From: Daedaleopsis sinensis
Lineage: Eukaryota; Basidiomycota; Agaricomycetes; Polyporales; Polyporaceae
Direction: 5' to 3'
Assembly (NCBI GenBank): GCA_033807695.1
Contig: CM066303.1
Coordinates: 1,550,001-1,614,000 of the forward strand
Length of the DNA: 64,000 nt
Positions 46,876-58,348 of the stretch are shown here, piece after piece. The notes under the pieces are model-generated. The model had not been told where the DNA came from and ran no database searches. It saw only the letters and a program-made list of their open reading frames with translations. The position numbers and the translations under genes were made by a program. Position 1 is the stretch's first letter, and each line of letters opens with the position of its first letter.

Positions 46876-48612
46876 TCAGAGTCCCGTGCCAGTGTCGTCG
46901 GTCGTAGTATCCGTGTCGCTTGCTCCCCACCAGCAACTGCCGGAGGTCAACGCCGGGTCGCGCAAGTTGAGCATGACGCGCGCGATGATCGTGCTCGCGA
47001 GCCTGCGTGTACATCAGCAGGTCAGGAGCCAAGATGCAGGAAGATAGACGGGTGGGGAGGGCAGCGGTAAGTAGTTCAGAATTGTACGCACGCGTTTGTG
47101 ATTGTGACGCTGACACCACGGAAGGGCGGCTAAACCATGCGCGTCAGGTTTATGTACGCCATGAGTCAAACGAGAACGCAGGATCGATCATACCGAGGCG
47201 ATCTGTGCAGGACGGGAATGCACGATAGGATATGGTCAGCGCAGAGATCGACGTCGACATGTGTAAGCTCAGGCTTACAAGACATGTGAGAATGTTGGCA
47301 AGATGGCAAACTAGCATTGCTCTATTTGACGGGGTTAACGTTCAAACGGTCGGATGAGCGATGTAACAGTACATGGCCTGGACACATACCCGAAGTACGC
47401 CGCTCCTATACAAGGTGGAGTACAGTGAGCGCTCTCCATAGAACGTAAGGAGGGGCGCAACGGTCCCACTTACCATCCCGGAGCAAGAGTGTGAAAAGGC
47501 CTCCGCGCCATCGCTGTCGACGCACGACCCGATTGACTATGAGGGCAAAGAAGACCGCGTCGCAAAGGAGCACAGCCATCCAAATGATCGCGAGATCTGT
47601 CGGTAGTAGCACATGTGGGTACATGCTTCGGGGCTGCGTACTGATCAATGGGGGGAGGGGGCAGGTACGCACGTTTGCCTCTAGACATGGCAGGGCCTTG
47701 TGAGCGTCTCGTCTTCTCGGCAGTAGGCAGCTGGGTGCTCACTCTCGGGCTGACATCCGCAGGTCGCAGGTCGTCCTCATAGCCGCCGGGCGAGCGATTT
47801 GCGCATGAGCCCGGGTCTGAGTATGCCAGGTTTGGCTGATCGCCCACTGCGGGATGGTAGTTGTGATGAGTGCTAGACCGGCATTTACCTCGAACGCTCA
47901 GAGTAGTCAGAGGGCCTACTACTCACGCCAGATATCGCACAAGCTACACCTGCGAGCGCAAGCAGCGAGTACAAGATTCTTCGACTTGACTCGTAAAACG
48001 CATATAGCCGATATATCTGTAGCGCTGCGCAGTGATGTTAGAGCGCGTGACTCGGACTGGAAGGTAGTGTCAAAATGACGTACCTGCTACAACTACCTGC
48101 ATGATACCAACGAGGATCTGGTGGTACATCTGAAGTGTCGAGCATCTAGGGATAGAATGTCGGATGTGATATTTCGGAGAACTTGCGCACATAAAGGCTT
48201 ACGTCTGCGAGATAGTCCTCAGTTCACGACGGGCGACGGCAGGGAAGGGTACGTACAGATTGCCTGTGGGAGCTATAGAACTCATAGAGCACGGGAATAT
48301 GTCCGAGGAGCGCCATGCCACGATTGAGATAGTAAGCGAGCGAGACCCGTGAGCATGGTCGCTGCCAAAAGCGCTCGACCTCGGTGCTGAGGGTGAGAGC
48401 GTAGTCGTAGTACAGTATCGCTAGGAGTTATCAATCAGTGAGCAGTGAGAAGTATCGAGGATTCAAGATACCGCTGGACTCACCTAGAGCAACAGCAGAA
48501 GCTATCCTGATGATGGAGTTGGAATCCGCACTGAAATAAAATAGTGAGCAAATAAAATTCAATGTGAAAAGATGGCTACTCACACCTGTAATTCGTCGAA
48601 TGTGGACCCCAT
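46876..48612 (-). CDS. DUF6533 integral membrane protein (copy E)
   Basis: Complete family member. Start MGSTFDELQ at 48612; exon 2 ADSNSIIRIASAVAL; then AILYYDYALTLSTEVERFW, LNRGMALLGHIPVLYEF, a YRLYAFYESSRRIL exon, IWMAVLLCDAVFFALIVNRV with LFTLLLRDG, AAYFG, LVCHLANILTCL, a FRGVSVTITNA exon and the terminal LASTIIARVMLNLRDPA with stop at 46876-46878. Exon order and phases follow copies A and C. Its last two exons were copied to 28171-28467. No disabling lesion noticed in the exons checked; several internal exon limits are approximate. Confidence 0.75.
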
Positions 48613-49659
48613 CTCTGTTCAACTGCAGTTAGAACTCCCTGGGAGGGGAGATAGCGGACGACAGAGGGTGGAAGACAAGGTGAGGACTGTGCTGGGTCCA
48701 CTGTCACCCAGGAGCTACTTGTGCGCTCCCAGAAGCGAGGAGACGGAGTGGCATGCATGCCTCATGCAGAGGAGGGACCCAAGTAAGAAATGTGCAAACT
48801 GTGACGGGAAGAGGGGACATCTCCAGGGAAGTAGATGAGTTCGTCGATGTGGCTTGCCTACGGGAATGAACTCTATGCTTCGTCTGCAGACTCTTGACGT
48901 GGGAAGGTTGCATGCCGCAAGAGGGAGATATCGGAGCGTGACGTTCGGAGAGATCAGATAGAGCGGCATGGAAGGAGGAGTGCATGTGCTGACATCTGCT
49001 CTCGACTGACAACTTACCGATCTTGCTGCGAATCCTGTACAGTTGAGCCGGTGAGTGATGATATGCTGCACGTCTGGTTTTAGCTCAGGTAGTCCCATCG
49101 CGCTCAGCTCGTCCTCACCGCTCTCGGCGCATCTGTCCTCACAGCCAGCGCGTTGTTTGCGTACCAGCAGTACACCCGGCAGAAGAAAAGACAGCACCTT
49201 CATGGAGACGTTCTCCGATCGTTAGGTCCGGGAACAGACAAGCGCAGGAGAGCCTGGGATGCCTCATATGTATACATGCTCAGTTGATTGGTGTAGGTTC
49301 TGTGATATGCACGTCGCCTATAAAACGGGATCGTTTTAATGGAGGACTATCATGAACGAGGAGAGCTCAGAGAACCGACCAGTATTACTCAAGCTCTAGT
49401 ACCCCTGTGGGTCGCATCTGGCCAGTTGCCAGTACTCCACTAGAACACGGTGATAATGTATTAACTTCTATGGCTGTGCACGCGTCAGTCAATGATGCGA
49501 AGTCGGACATGGACGAAATCGAGAACGAGAATGACGTATTGCGGACGAGGAAAATGGTGGTGGTCGAATGTTGAGATCGATTGAGAGCTAAGCGCTAGAA
49601 TACTGAACGAGCGCTAGCGCAGTTCGTCGGCGTCTAAGTATCCTTGACCCGTCACTACC
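48613..49659. other. Intergenic, no supported gene
   Basis: About 1 kb with no motif in either strand. The right end (49660-49770) is a relic related to 14330-14430. Confidence 0.4.
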
Positions 49660-50085
49660 ATCAAGCCCGCAAGGTTTTTGATGTCGTCATATTCCTGTTG
49701 TTGGTGCACTCGGAGTATGGGTACGTCGTAAATCCTCCCCTAGCTATGAATGTGTTGGAATCTCTCAGCAAGAGACAAGGTCTTTCGACATGTGGACGCA
49801 CGCACACGGACTCATCCGAGGGACGGTACTGGGCTATCTCTGGGACGGGGTTAAAAAACCACAGGATCACGACAACGACTTAAGAAACTCCTCGTGGAAC
49901 GGATACGTGGTATATCCCTTCTCACTCATGGGCAGATAGAACGTGTCAACCTAAGGCTTCTCGAGTGGTAGGTTCTCGCGTAAACGGAACGGCAGATCCG
50001 GCTAGAAAATACGAAGTTAGGCGGAGACGTGTGCATCGCACTCTGAAGAGACTCACATTCGCCAGGAACAGCTGGCCATATGCGA
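49660..50085 (-). pseudogene. OYE 3'-end pseudogene with duplicated flank
   Basis: On the minus strand the end of exon 5 (YGQLFLANV) is followed by an intron almost identical to intron 5 of OYE copy 3, then exon 6 ([10 protein letters not shown]...[17 protein letters not shown]). The acceptor is TTTTCTAG. A TAG stop (49951-49953) interrupts exon 6 where copy 3 has Gln, and the original stop is lost, giving KSLS before a TGA (49867-49869). The 3' flank (49660-49770) matches 14330-14430. No exons 1-4 are present, so this is a dead, recent copy of the 3' end of OYE copy 3. Confidence 0.88.
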
Positions 50086-50435
50086 CCGTTTGCCCTTGAA
50101 CGAGGACTTGCTACATTCAGCTCCGGGAACGCGGGTGCACGCCTCGCTCGTTCGGCGACTCCGAGGACGTATAGTCCTACCCAAGTTCAACGTTCAAGGC
50201 CCGCTCGGACGGAACACCTGCTGTTCTCCTGTCAGAACATTCGATCGGATGTCGGGCGCGATCAGCTGAAGTCCCTGGCGCAAAACTCTTCAGCGCACAC
50301 ATGAGGTTACAATCACCTCGTACTATATGTCTATCAACATTCTCAAGGTGAAGTACATCAATGATATATTCGTGCCGTTCTACCACGGCCAGCTGGGATC
50401 ATACCATGGCCAACATCGTGACTGTAGCAGCGACT
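50086..50435. other. Spacer between OYE relic and NmrA-like gene
   Basis: No gene. Contains the break of the OYE-derived block at its left edge. Confidence 0.4.
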
Positions 50436-51517
50436 TCAAGCTCCCAGCCTTTCCCGCAACCACTCCTTCACTCCCATGGTCTTGATGCCCCGACGAGCGT
50501 TGATGGTCTTTTCCATGTCCCACCTCACGCCCTTGCCCACACCGAATAGCACCCTGTACTTCTTCAGCTGGTTCTCAGAGTCCCTCTTCAGCTCCTCCGC
50601 AAGATACTCCGGCGTCCACTCCTCTCTCTTGACGGTCCTCCTGCCACCGACGACTTTCTCAATCACGTCGGCGAGCTCGCCGTACGTGATGGTCTGCCCT
50701 GCGGCGTAGACGACGCTCCCACTTCGATCGTTCCTCTCGACCGGGCGGGCAAGGATGTCTGCGACGAGTTTTCCGATGTCCTCCACAGCCGTGAGCGTGA
50801 CGCCGTTCTGCCACCCTCCGAGCCCGCGCACGAGCACCTCTCCCTCCTCTTTCTCCCCGCCCTTCAGCTCCCCCGCGAGCCCCTCGACGACCCCAAAGAA
50901 GTCCTCGAACACGAAGCTCATGAACATCCCCGTGCTCACGACCACCCACTCCACCCCGCGCTGCGCCCGTAGCACATCCCGCACCTCGCACTGCTCCGCG
51001 AACAACCCGTCTGCCGCCCGAGGCCCGATCACGTCGTAGTCGACGCCGAACTGCCACGGAATGTACGTGCGCACTGGCCCGCCGCTCCGGAGGACCGCGT
51101 CCGCGATCGCGCGCTGCGTGCCGGGCCCGCCCGCGAAGCCCGTCGCGGAGACGACGGCGTCGTACCCACCCTCCATGAGCAATCGAGCGAGGTCGTCCGC
51201 TGCGCGCGGGGAAGAGGGGTCCGCGCCGACGAAGGAGAGCGAGGAGGGCGCGCGAGAGGGCGGGAGGGCGCCGCGGAGGGCGGCGAGCTGTTCGGGCTTG
51301 GAGGAGAGGGTCGTGGGGCGGAGGAGGACGGTGAGTGCGGTGTCTTTGAGGGCGGGGTGTTCGGCGAGTGCGGTGAGGAGTGCGGTGCCGAGTTCGCCTG
51401 CACCGATGATGAGCACGGAGCGGGGCGGGTGGAAAGTGGTGGATGCTAGGATGGAAGTATCATCAGGTATATGGAGAGCTGGTGATTGGTTCGGGTCTAC
51501 TTACATTGGGTGGTCAT
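50436..51517 (-). CDS. NmrA-like / isoflavone-reductase-like NAD(P)-binding protein
   Basis: Atypical short-chain dehydrogenase family protein of 340 residues. Exon 1 is only 13 nt (51505-51517, MTTQ plus one base) and exon 2 spans 50436-51445; the intron is 59 nt. The Rossmann motif G-x-G-x-x-G appears as VLIIGAGELGTALL near residue 16. Further blocks: DDLARLLMEGGYDAVVSATG, YIPWQFGVDYD, WVVVSTGMFMSFVFEDFFG, VEDIGKLVADILARP and the C-terminal EEWTPEYLAEELKR. Substrate unknown; NmrA-like proteins either reduce aromatic substrates or sense redox state. High GC3 content, stop TGA at 50436-50438. Intact. Confidence 0.82.
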
Positions 51518-52497
51518 GTTGTGCTGTAGGGGGTGCGACTCAGCCTTCTCTCCCTGTATTTATATTTATGATGTGAAGTACTATGAGGTTCGCGAGTTGC
51601 CAAGAGGAGTTCGCAGGTCCGACGGCGCGACGCTTCCGTTGAACTTGACGTATGTCGAGAGTTATGTCGAGATCAAGATGACTGCATCTAGTATTTGACC
51701 ACTAAGCTGAAGCAAGGTAAATCGTCGGTGTTGTGGCTTGCCCTGGTCATGCATCATGCATCACAGTAAATGCGAAACCCGAAGAGAGTTGCTATCTGCT
51801 ATGTCCGGAACTTTGTGATGATGTCATCGCATCTCCGAGCGGAGGAAATGTTGTGACACTCTGTGACGCGACGCGTTGCCGCCGAACCGCCGTTGATTTG
51901 TCCAGTGGACCGCGTCGCTTTTCCCAGCTTCCACCGCACGAATGCACTCGCTCTGTTCTCAGCTGATGTTCCTACAAAACTTCCACGTCGACATTCAAGC
52001 TTCAAAGCTTCAAGCCTACAACGACATCGCTTAATCTCCGCCCCTTTCTTGACTCTCATTCGATGATCGTGACGTCGGCCTAAAGGTCTTACACTGCGCA
52101 CACTGAAATTATATGAGATGTAGAGCGACAGAACTGCCCCGTTCGCGTCTGTGCGACTGCACGTTCACATCAAGCAGATCGGGAGAAGACGCTCTAGTCT
52201 ACATCAATATACGTAGTAATTGCTCCTCCAACTCGAACTACTACCGCAGCATCGCAACCTCGCACCACGAAGCCCACGCTCTCATCGGAAGCAGTACCCC
52301 CGGTTACTTTAGACTGGCTATAGATTGTCCTAGTCTGTGTGCGATCTGCTGGCCGTGTTCTTTCATGGATGAATGGCTCGCGATTCTCACAAGGTGCGCA
52401 CCGAATTGTGGCTAGCGTCCCGGCTTATAGCCTTCAAAAAACGATACAGAGCAGTGACCTGAGTCTGTATGACTCCTCACACCTCCGCCTCCCCGCC
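51518..52497. other. Intergenic, no supported gene
   Basis: Promoter side of the NmrA-like gene and of the plus-strand PARP-type gene. No motif recognised. Confidence 0.4.
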
Positions 52498-54212
52498 ATG
52501 CTGCTGGATCTCTGGGACTATGAACACACGCGCGCTATGTCGCCGTATGGCTCAGGAGTGTATTCAGGATCAGAAGGGGAGGAAGACACCGCAAGCTCTT
52601 CAGATGAATATTTCGACTTTTGCGACTGGGAGGCTATCGATGACGATCCTGAGTCGTAGGAACTATATCTCATATCTGCTAGCTAAGCGAAGATGAGCTG
52701 ACTTTTGATCCATTCCATAGGGACTTGAAGGTAACCTCTCATTTGAACTCGGGCAGCAGTGCGTGTCTCATGGTGTGCTGTCTTTTCAGCGCACGATTTG
52801 GTCGCGCCCCGAGACCATAGATCTCCTAGTATCTCTCACATATATTGCAGCAGAGGCCGGAGTCCTCGACCCTTGCCCGACCGGTATTGGGCTATATGTG
52901 CGGCCTCGAGCTTCAGGAGATCCAGTACATTTCGACGCTCTCCCGTTAGCAGAGGTGCGATTTAGCCTCGCTCCTGTGGGCTTTACCTGATTCTTCATAC
53001 AGATGTGCATCGCCGTTCGAGATCTCATCTCGACCCTCCCATCGGTAGGTTCTCCTTACCTTTGTCCCGCACGTTGAGCTGACTAATGATTAACGGGTGT
53101 TGCCATAGGTTGCAGAGATGAAGGCGTACCTGGAACACGCCCTCCATAACAGTCACAGGAGACTGGATCGCATGGACCCAAACGTCTCTGCCGCTGCATG
53201 GCGAGTACTACGATGGAGCGTCATGTCGGACGACGTTCCACGTATAGAGGAGTTACGCGATCCTTTCGACAAAGTACAGAACATAGGTTTGTCGCACCTT
53301 GAAATGACTCGCGCGCGTGCGGCTCAATGCTCCTCGGAACTGCAGGCAGTGGTTGGAGGCAATTTAGGATTTGCGCTAGGACACCCGAAGATGTCGACGA
53401 AGCTCACTTTCAGCGTGCCATTGCCGCGGCCCAGCGAGCTGATAACAACGCCAAAGTGTATCCTTCGCTTTACGTGAGATCATGCTTTGTGTTCATCAAC
53501 GACCACTGACTGATAGCTTCTCGACAGGCGTTCCATGGCTCTCCGTTAGACAGTTGGCACTCGGTGAGTATACCTCGATGTTTTCCCTTCCATCGAGGCT
53601 CCTCTCAGACTTTGGCGCGTACCAGATTCTTCGCCATGGACTATGGTACAAGGAGATCCGACATGGACGGAAGTACGGCGACGGTGAGTGCCTGCACAAG
53701 CTGTGATGGTTTCTCTGCTGATCGTTCGATGCGTACTAGGTGTCTACCTCTCAAAGGAAGGGACTATCGCGGAAGGTTACACCCAACCGCCATGGGGAGG
53801 CTCCCAGTGGGAAAACAGCGGGTTCAATTTCAGCAAATGCATGACGCTGGCCGAGGTCGTCAACCAGCCATCCCGCTTCGTGTACGAGTACAAGACGCAC
53901 GGCCCGAAGTCAAAGAGTAACAAGAAATCTATGATCGCACGCAACGTGTTTGTCGTCGACAAGACTGAGTGGATCAGATGGTGAGTCTCGTCTGCACAGC
54001 TGAGTGCATGCTCGTGGTTGAAACATTTTGGCAGCAGATATCTCTTCGTCAAAAGTCAAGCTACACCGCAGAGCGCTGTGTACACGACGTCCGACATGTT
54101 CGTGTCAAGCGTGGTTCCTCCCGGGACGCGGTTACGTTCAATACGGCTCGATCCGTTGCATCCACCAACAATGTCGAAGATCCCAATCATTACACCGGAG
54201 TCACGGTGCTAG
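52498..54212 (+). CDS. PARP-type ADP-ribosyltransferase (PARP6/8/16-like), 5' end unresolved
   Basis: Exons 52721-52954, 53003-53044, 53109-53286, 53346-53473, 53528-53563, 53626-53683, 53740-53980 and 54035-54212 join in frame for 364 residues. The PARP catalytic fold is seen in AFHGSPLDSWHSILRHGLWY, GRKYGDGVYLSKEGTIAEGY, KCMTLAEVVNQPSRFVYEY, NVFVVDKTEWIRCRYLFVK. The HG and GVY residues correspond to the His and Tyr that hold NAD+. The third triad residue was not identified, so a mono-ADP-ribosyltransferase is more likely than a polymerase. An upstream frame from ATG 52498 (acidic, EGEEDTASSSDEYFDF) probably holds the first exon, but its splice to 52721 could not be phased. Confidence 0.75.
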
Positions 54213-56471
54213 AGGTCTGTCTTGCCTGCGTTGTGACTAATGTACCGTCCAGAGAATATCTCGCTAGTATGCCCCTCCTCCGAGTCCGAGTCCAACTTTC
54301 GAGTTATTGTCAAGCTTGTAGTCCATATCGTGCAATGACTACTGTCTTTCCTCTCGAGAGGGTATGCATGCGAACATGTCGGCCATTGACGAGTACTGCT
54401 ACACAGGCCGTTCACAATATAATCCTGGTCCTTTCGTGGAGACCACAGATTCCATTCCAATCCCCTGTGTACTAACCCTATGCGGAGGTATGTCTCCACA
54501 CTGCCTCACTGTCGCGCTAGCGTCGATACACTGTTACTAACTACTAGGTACTTCAAGTTCTTTATGGGCAGGGCATCCAGCGGGTGCGTGCAGTTCAGAC
54601 GTTCGCCTGTTTACTGGAACTATGCTACTACTGAAGCGTTGCTACCGTCCATCATTAGATTCTCATCGGCGTTCTGACTCCTCTGTCTCTCTAGTCAGGT
54701 GTTGTGACTGCCCCTCGGCCTTCGATGCCGTGCACGCGAATCCGATTCTCACTGGGGATCGGATGACTCTGCGTCATACGCTCCTTGCACTATTGAGATC
54801 GCAGTCCTTCGTGCGTGCCTCACCCAGTGCGCGCGCTGATCCTACTACGCGTCGCGAAATCTATTTCTGTAGAGCACGACATGATCGTGGTTATGGCCAC
54901 GCTGCACAGTGCACACACGCTCCCCGTGGGCCGTCCGCGTCGAAGGCCCCCATCTCTGGCTATTCCTGGACGTCGCGCAAAAATAGCAGGCCTATACCCC
55001 TCCTCCCCTGGCCTTCCCTGGCGGCCTCCCAGGGCCTCCCCTGGCGTCGATCCCACGCGCGTCTCTCGATCGACGATATGAACTTGAAGATCCCGCGAGG
55101 CCCGTCACGTCCGCGTCCGTCGACGCTCACGGTGGCACACAAGCTCTATCTTAAGCTTCGCCGCACACACTTTACGTGAGTGTCAGATTGTGTGTCCCCA
55201 CTTCGACGTTCGACGCAGTCAGCGAACCCTCAGTGCTGTACAGTGTATACGCCCTCGCAGCCTGACAGGCCTGACAGCCAGCCTGCTGGGGTGAGAGCCG
55301 CTACTCAACGCCTCGAGCTCCGTGGGTGATGCCTCTATCGGCGTCGCCGGACAAACCACCCAGACGGCGCACGGGCCGATCAATCCATACGTAGCCAAAT
55401 CCATATGTGAGTAGCGGTGAGTAGTAAGTACATCGGCCGACTCGGACCAGTCACTCATCGAGGATGACGATCGGAACTTCCACTGCCTGTGGGAGAAGAG
55501 GGACGAAAGAGGTTACAAAAATGTTGCGCGACTTGCGTCCGATGTGGCGCGTGGTGCTGCCGGGATGGCCGTCGTCGTTCGAACTTTGCCTATACCGGTG
55601 GGTGGGTGAGATGTTGACATTTCCGATTCCAGGCAGCCGCTCACCAGTACCCAGTGGTCAGTGTACGTACATGATGCATATCGACGGTCGTCACCTGGCC
55701 GGTTCGACCAGGCTGGCCGCTGATTGAACGCGTTGATGGCTATAGCTGATTGATCCCGAGAAGATAAGTATCGAGGGCGCGGCTCGACTGTCGAGCGTGG
55801 TCCTGTCGGAGTGTGCGCGAGCGGCGAGAGAAGTGACAGATCTATATGCTGCCTTGACGATGCCGCAACATGGCGCCGTCGGAGTATGTCGTCGATTCGA
55901 GAGCCTGGGGACCCACGCGCACACCTGTGTCTTAGCGAGCTTCTAACTTCCAACAGAACGGGTGGGGTTGTTGGTTGCTACGTCCGCTAGCGAATCTATC
56001 TTTAGAGGCAAAGATCAGCCGACATCGGACATGCCCCTTACAAGCGGTGCCGGAGTCCGAGATGACAAACTCTCGCGAGCGATTGTCGAGCGAGGCGACT
56101 GCTGGAAAGCTCAGAGCAGACGGCGGTGGGCGGACGTAACGCAGAGAGTTAGAGAGGTTTTCCTTTATGCTCTGTATTTTGCTCTGCTACAGACAAGCTA
56201 TCGCACCGCCTCAGGCGTTTCGTGGTAGTGACTACACCAGTGTTTGAGTCGAGGCCCAACCAACGTGGGGGAAAAGAGGAGAGAACGGATCAAAAAGCAG
56301 AGGCGAAAGCGAGTACGGGACCGGCGATGCTCGTAATCATGGACCGAAAGGCGTGGGGGAGAGGCAAGGGAGATGGGGTAACGCGAGACAACATGCGACG
56401 GGGCGGGAAGACGTATCACCGCAGCGCGGACGGGCAATAAGTTACTGCAAGCACGACGACCAAATCAGCGC
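54213..56471. other. Intergenic, no supported gene
   Basis: About 2.2 kb. A plus-strand stretch near 54255-54320 (ENISLVCPSSESESNFRVIV) could be an exon of something unrecognised. Sequence around 55000-55050 has repeated CCTGGC/CCTCCC words. No family motif. Confidence 0.35.
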
Positions 56472-58143
56472 TCAGAGGCGGCGCGCCTGGCGGCTGCGAC
56501 GACCCGCTGGCGGGCGGGGCGACTTGGGGTTCGCGGCCTTCGGGGTGGCGGCCGCCGCCTTGTTGCCAGCGGCTGCGTTCGCGTTGCCAGCAGCAGCGTT
56601 GTTGCCAGCGGCGGCGGCGTTCTTACCGGCAGCGGCGTTCTTGCCCGCAGCAGCGTTCTGGCCGGCAGCAGCGTTCTTACCGGCGGCTGCGTTCTGACCG
56701 GCAGCAGCGTTTTGACCGGCAGCAGCGTTCTTGCCCGTGGCGGCGTTCTTGCCCGCACCAGCGTTCGCGTTGCCCGCACCAGCGTTCGCGTTGCCAGCAG
56801 CAGCACCACCAGCCGTGACAGTGAACTACAACAAGGCAGACACGATCAGCATCGGGACAGATAGCACGCACAGTGCGCGGCAGGGCGACTCACGTAGACC
56901 ATGTCGTCAAGCGCACCACGCTGCGCAACAGCGACGAGCGCGGGCTGGTGGTTCGAGGACGAGTTGATGGTGGCGATGCGGTAGGTGCCCGCGGGGAGGC
57001 CGCCGGGGACGGTCGCGGTGAGGACGCCGTTCTTAGCGACGTCGTTGAGGCCCTTGAAGAACACGAACTTCGTGGGGTCCGTCGGCGTCTTCTGGTCCAG
57101 GCTCGTGAGCGGCTCGATGGTGATGTGCGAGTGGCCCTTGATGAGGCCCTGCGCGTTGACCTGCTGGGGCGCCATGTGGAACGTCGTCGCGGGGTTCGTG
57201 AAGTGCCCGGTCTCGAGGTTGTTGATCGCGAGCGTGACGGTGAAGTCCTGGTTCGCGGGGATCGTCCCGCCGTTGGGCGGGTTCACGAACTTCGCGGACG
57301 GCATCTTGGCCTGGGCAGCGATCACACCCATCGGCGTCTGGTTGCACGAGCCCTCGAGGACCTGCTGGCCGTTCGTCTTCGCGAGCTGGGGGAACTCCAG
57401 ACAGAAGTTGATGAAGTTGTTCGTCGAGGTGATGGACGGCTCCTGGCCGGCGGTAGCGTCAGCACCACCGTCCGAGGCGAACGCGGAGAAGATGTTGCGG
57501 GGGTCCAGAGTGAGGGACGTCTGCGGGTCACCACCAGCAGCGGCGTTGTTACCGCCAGCAGCGGCGTTGTTACCACCGGCGCCGTTCTTACCACCAGCGG
57601 CGGCAGCGTTGTTGCCAGCAGCGGCAGCGTTGTTACCAGCGTTGGGGTTCTAGAAGAATGCAGGATATCAGTAGACGAAACGTATAAATCAGGAACGAAC
57701 ATACCGCCGCCGGAGGTTGACCTGCTGCCGCACCAGCAGTGCCGGCTACATTTATGAAGTCAGAACACCCGTGGGTTACGATAAATTCTGCCCCACGCAC
57801 CGTTGTTGCCACCCTTACCACCCTTGCCACCCTTGCCAGTGGCGCCCTTGCCGGCGTTGGGTGTCGCGGCAAGCGAAGTAGCAGCTGCAGCACCAGCCGC
57901 AGTGACAGTCACCGTCTGCGCGGGCTAAAAGACACATTAACGGATCAGCCGTCGATCTGGGAAGGAGATATATATAACAAAGAAAGAGCTCACTGGACAT
58001 ACATCGGTGGCGGCGGCAGAGGATGCGGCGGCAGCGGCCTTAGTGGTCTTGCCCGCGTTGTTGCCCTTGCCGTGAGGAACGGCGGAGGCGGAGAGGGAGA
58101 GGGAAAGGGAGAGAAGAGCGACGAGGAAAGCCTTGGGGTACAT
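56472..58143 (-). CDS. Secreted agaricomycete protein with Ala/Asn/Gly repeats
   Basis: Five exons, 57994-58143, 57801-57924, 57705-57745, 56894-57649, 56472-56825, give 474 residues. A signal peptide is evident (MYPKAFLVALLSLSLSLSAS, cleavage before VPHG). After an Ala/Gly/Lys-rich linker comes a conserved core: DPRNIFSAFASDGG, STNNFINFCLEFP, PMGVIAAQAKMPSAKFVNPP, LETGHFTNPATTFHMAPQQV, GHSHITIEPLTSLDQ, FVFFKGLNDVAKNG, RIATINSSSNHQPALVAVAQ, GALDDMVYFTVT. The tail is about 20 imperfect repeats of GKNAAAGQNAAA, ending in a basic stretch. I recognise the core as a widespread secreted family of basidiomycetes with unknown function; some database entries mislabel it as a ribosomal protein. A TATA element lies about 200 nt upstream (58339-58348). 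Confidence 0.85.
56480..56815 (-). repeat. Coding repeat for Ala/Asn/Gly units
   Basis: Imperfect 18-nt-type units encoding K/Q-NAAAG in the last exon of the secreted protein gene. Confidence 0.8.
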
Positions 58144-58338
58144 GGTGCTTGAGTGATCTAAAACAACGACCGGTCGAGGAGAAGGAGTGAAAGTGTTTGC
58201 GTTGAGGCTCGAAGAAACGAAACGACCCCGGGTCGTGTTAGAAGAACAGTAGGCACCGGCCTGAAGGGAGCAACGGCTCAGAGCAGAGACGAGAGCAGGA
58301 GGGAAAAGGATGGGGAAGGGCGAGCCAAGCCCGAGCGG

Positions 58339-58348
58339 GGTTATATAC
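58339..58348 (-). promoter_or_regulatory. TATA box of secreted protein gene
   Basis: GTTATATACC on the plus strand (GGTATATAAC on the coding strand). Confidence 0.45.

Noticed and set aside
56873..57757. 294-codon plus-strand frame, Val/Arg/Glu-rich
   Set aside because: It is antisense to the secreted protein exon 4, which has clear family motifs and proper splice sites.
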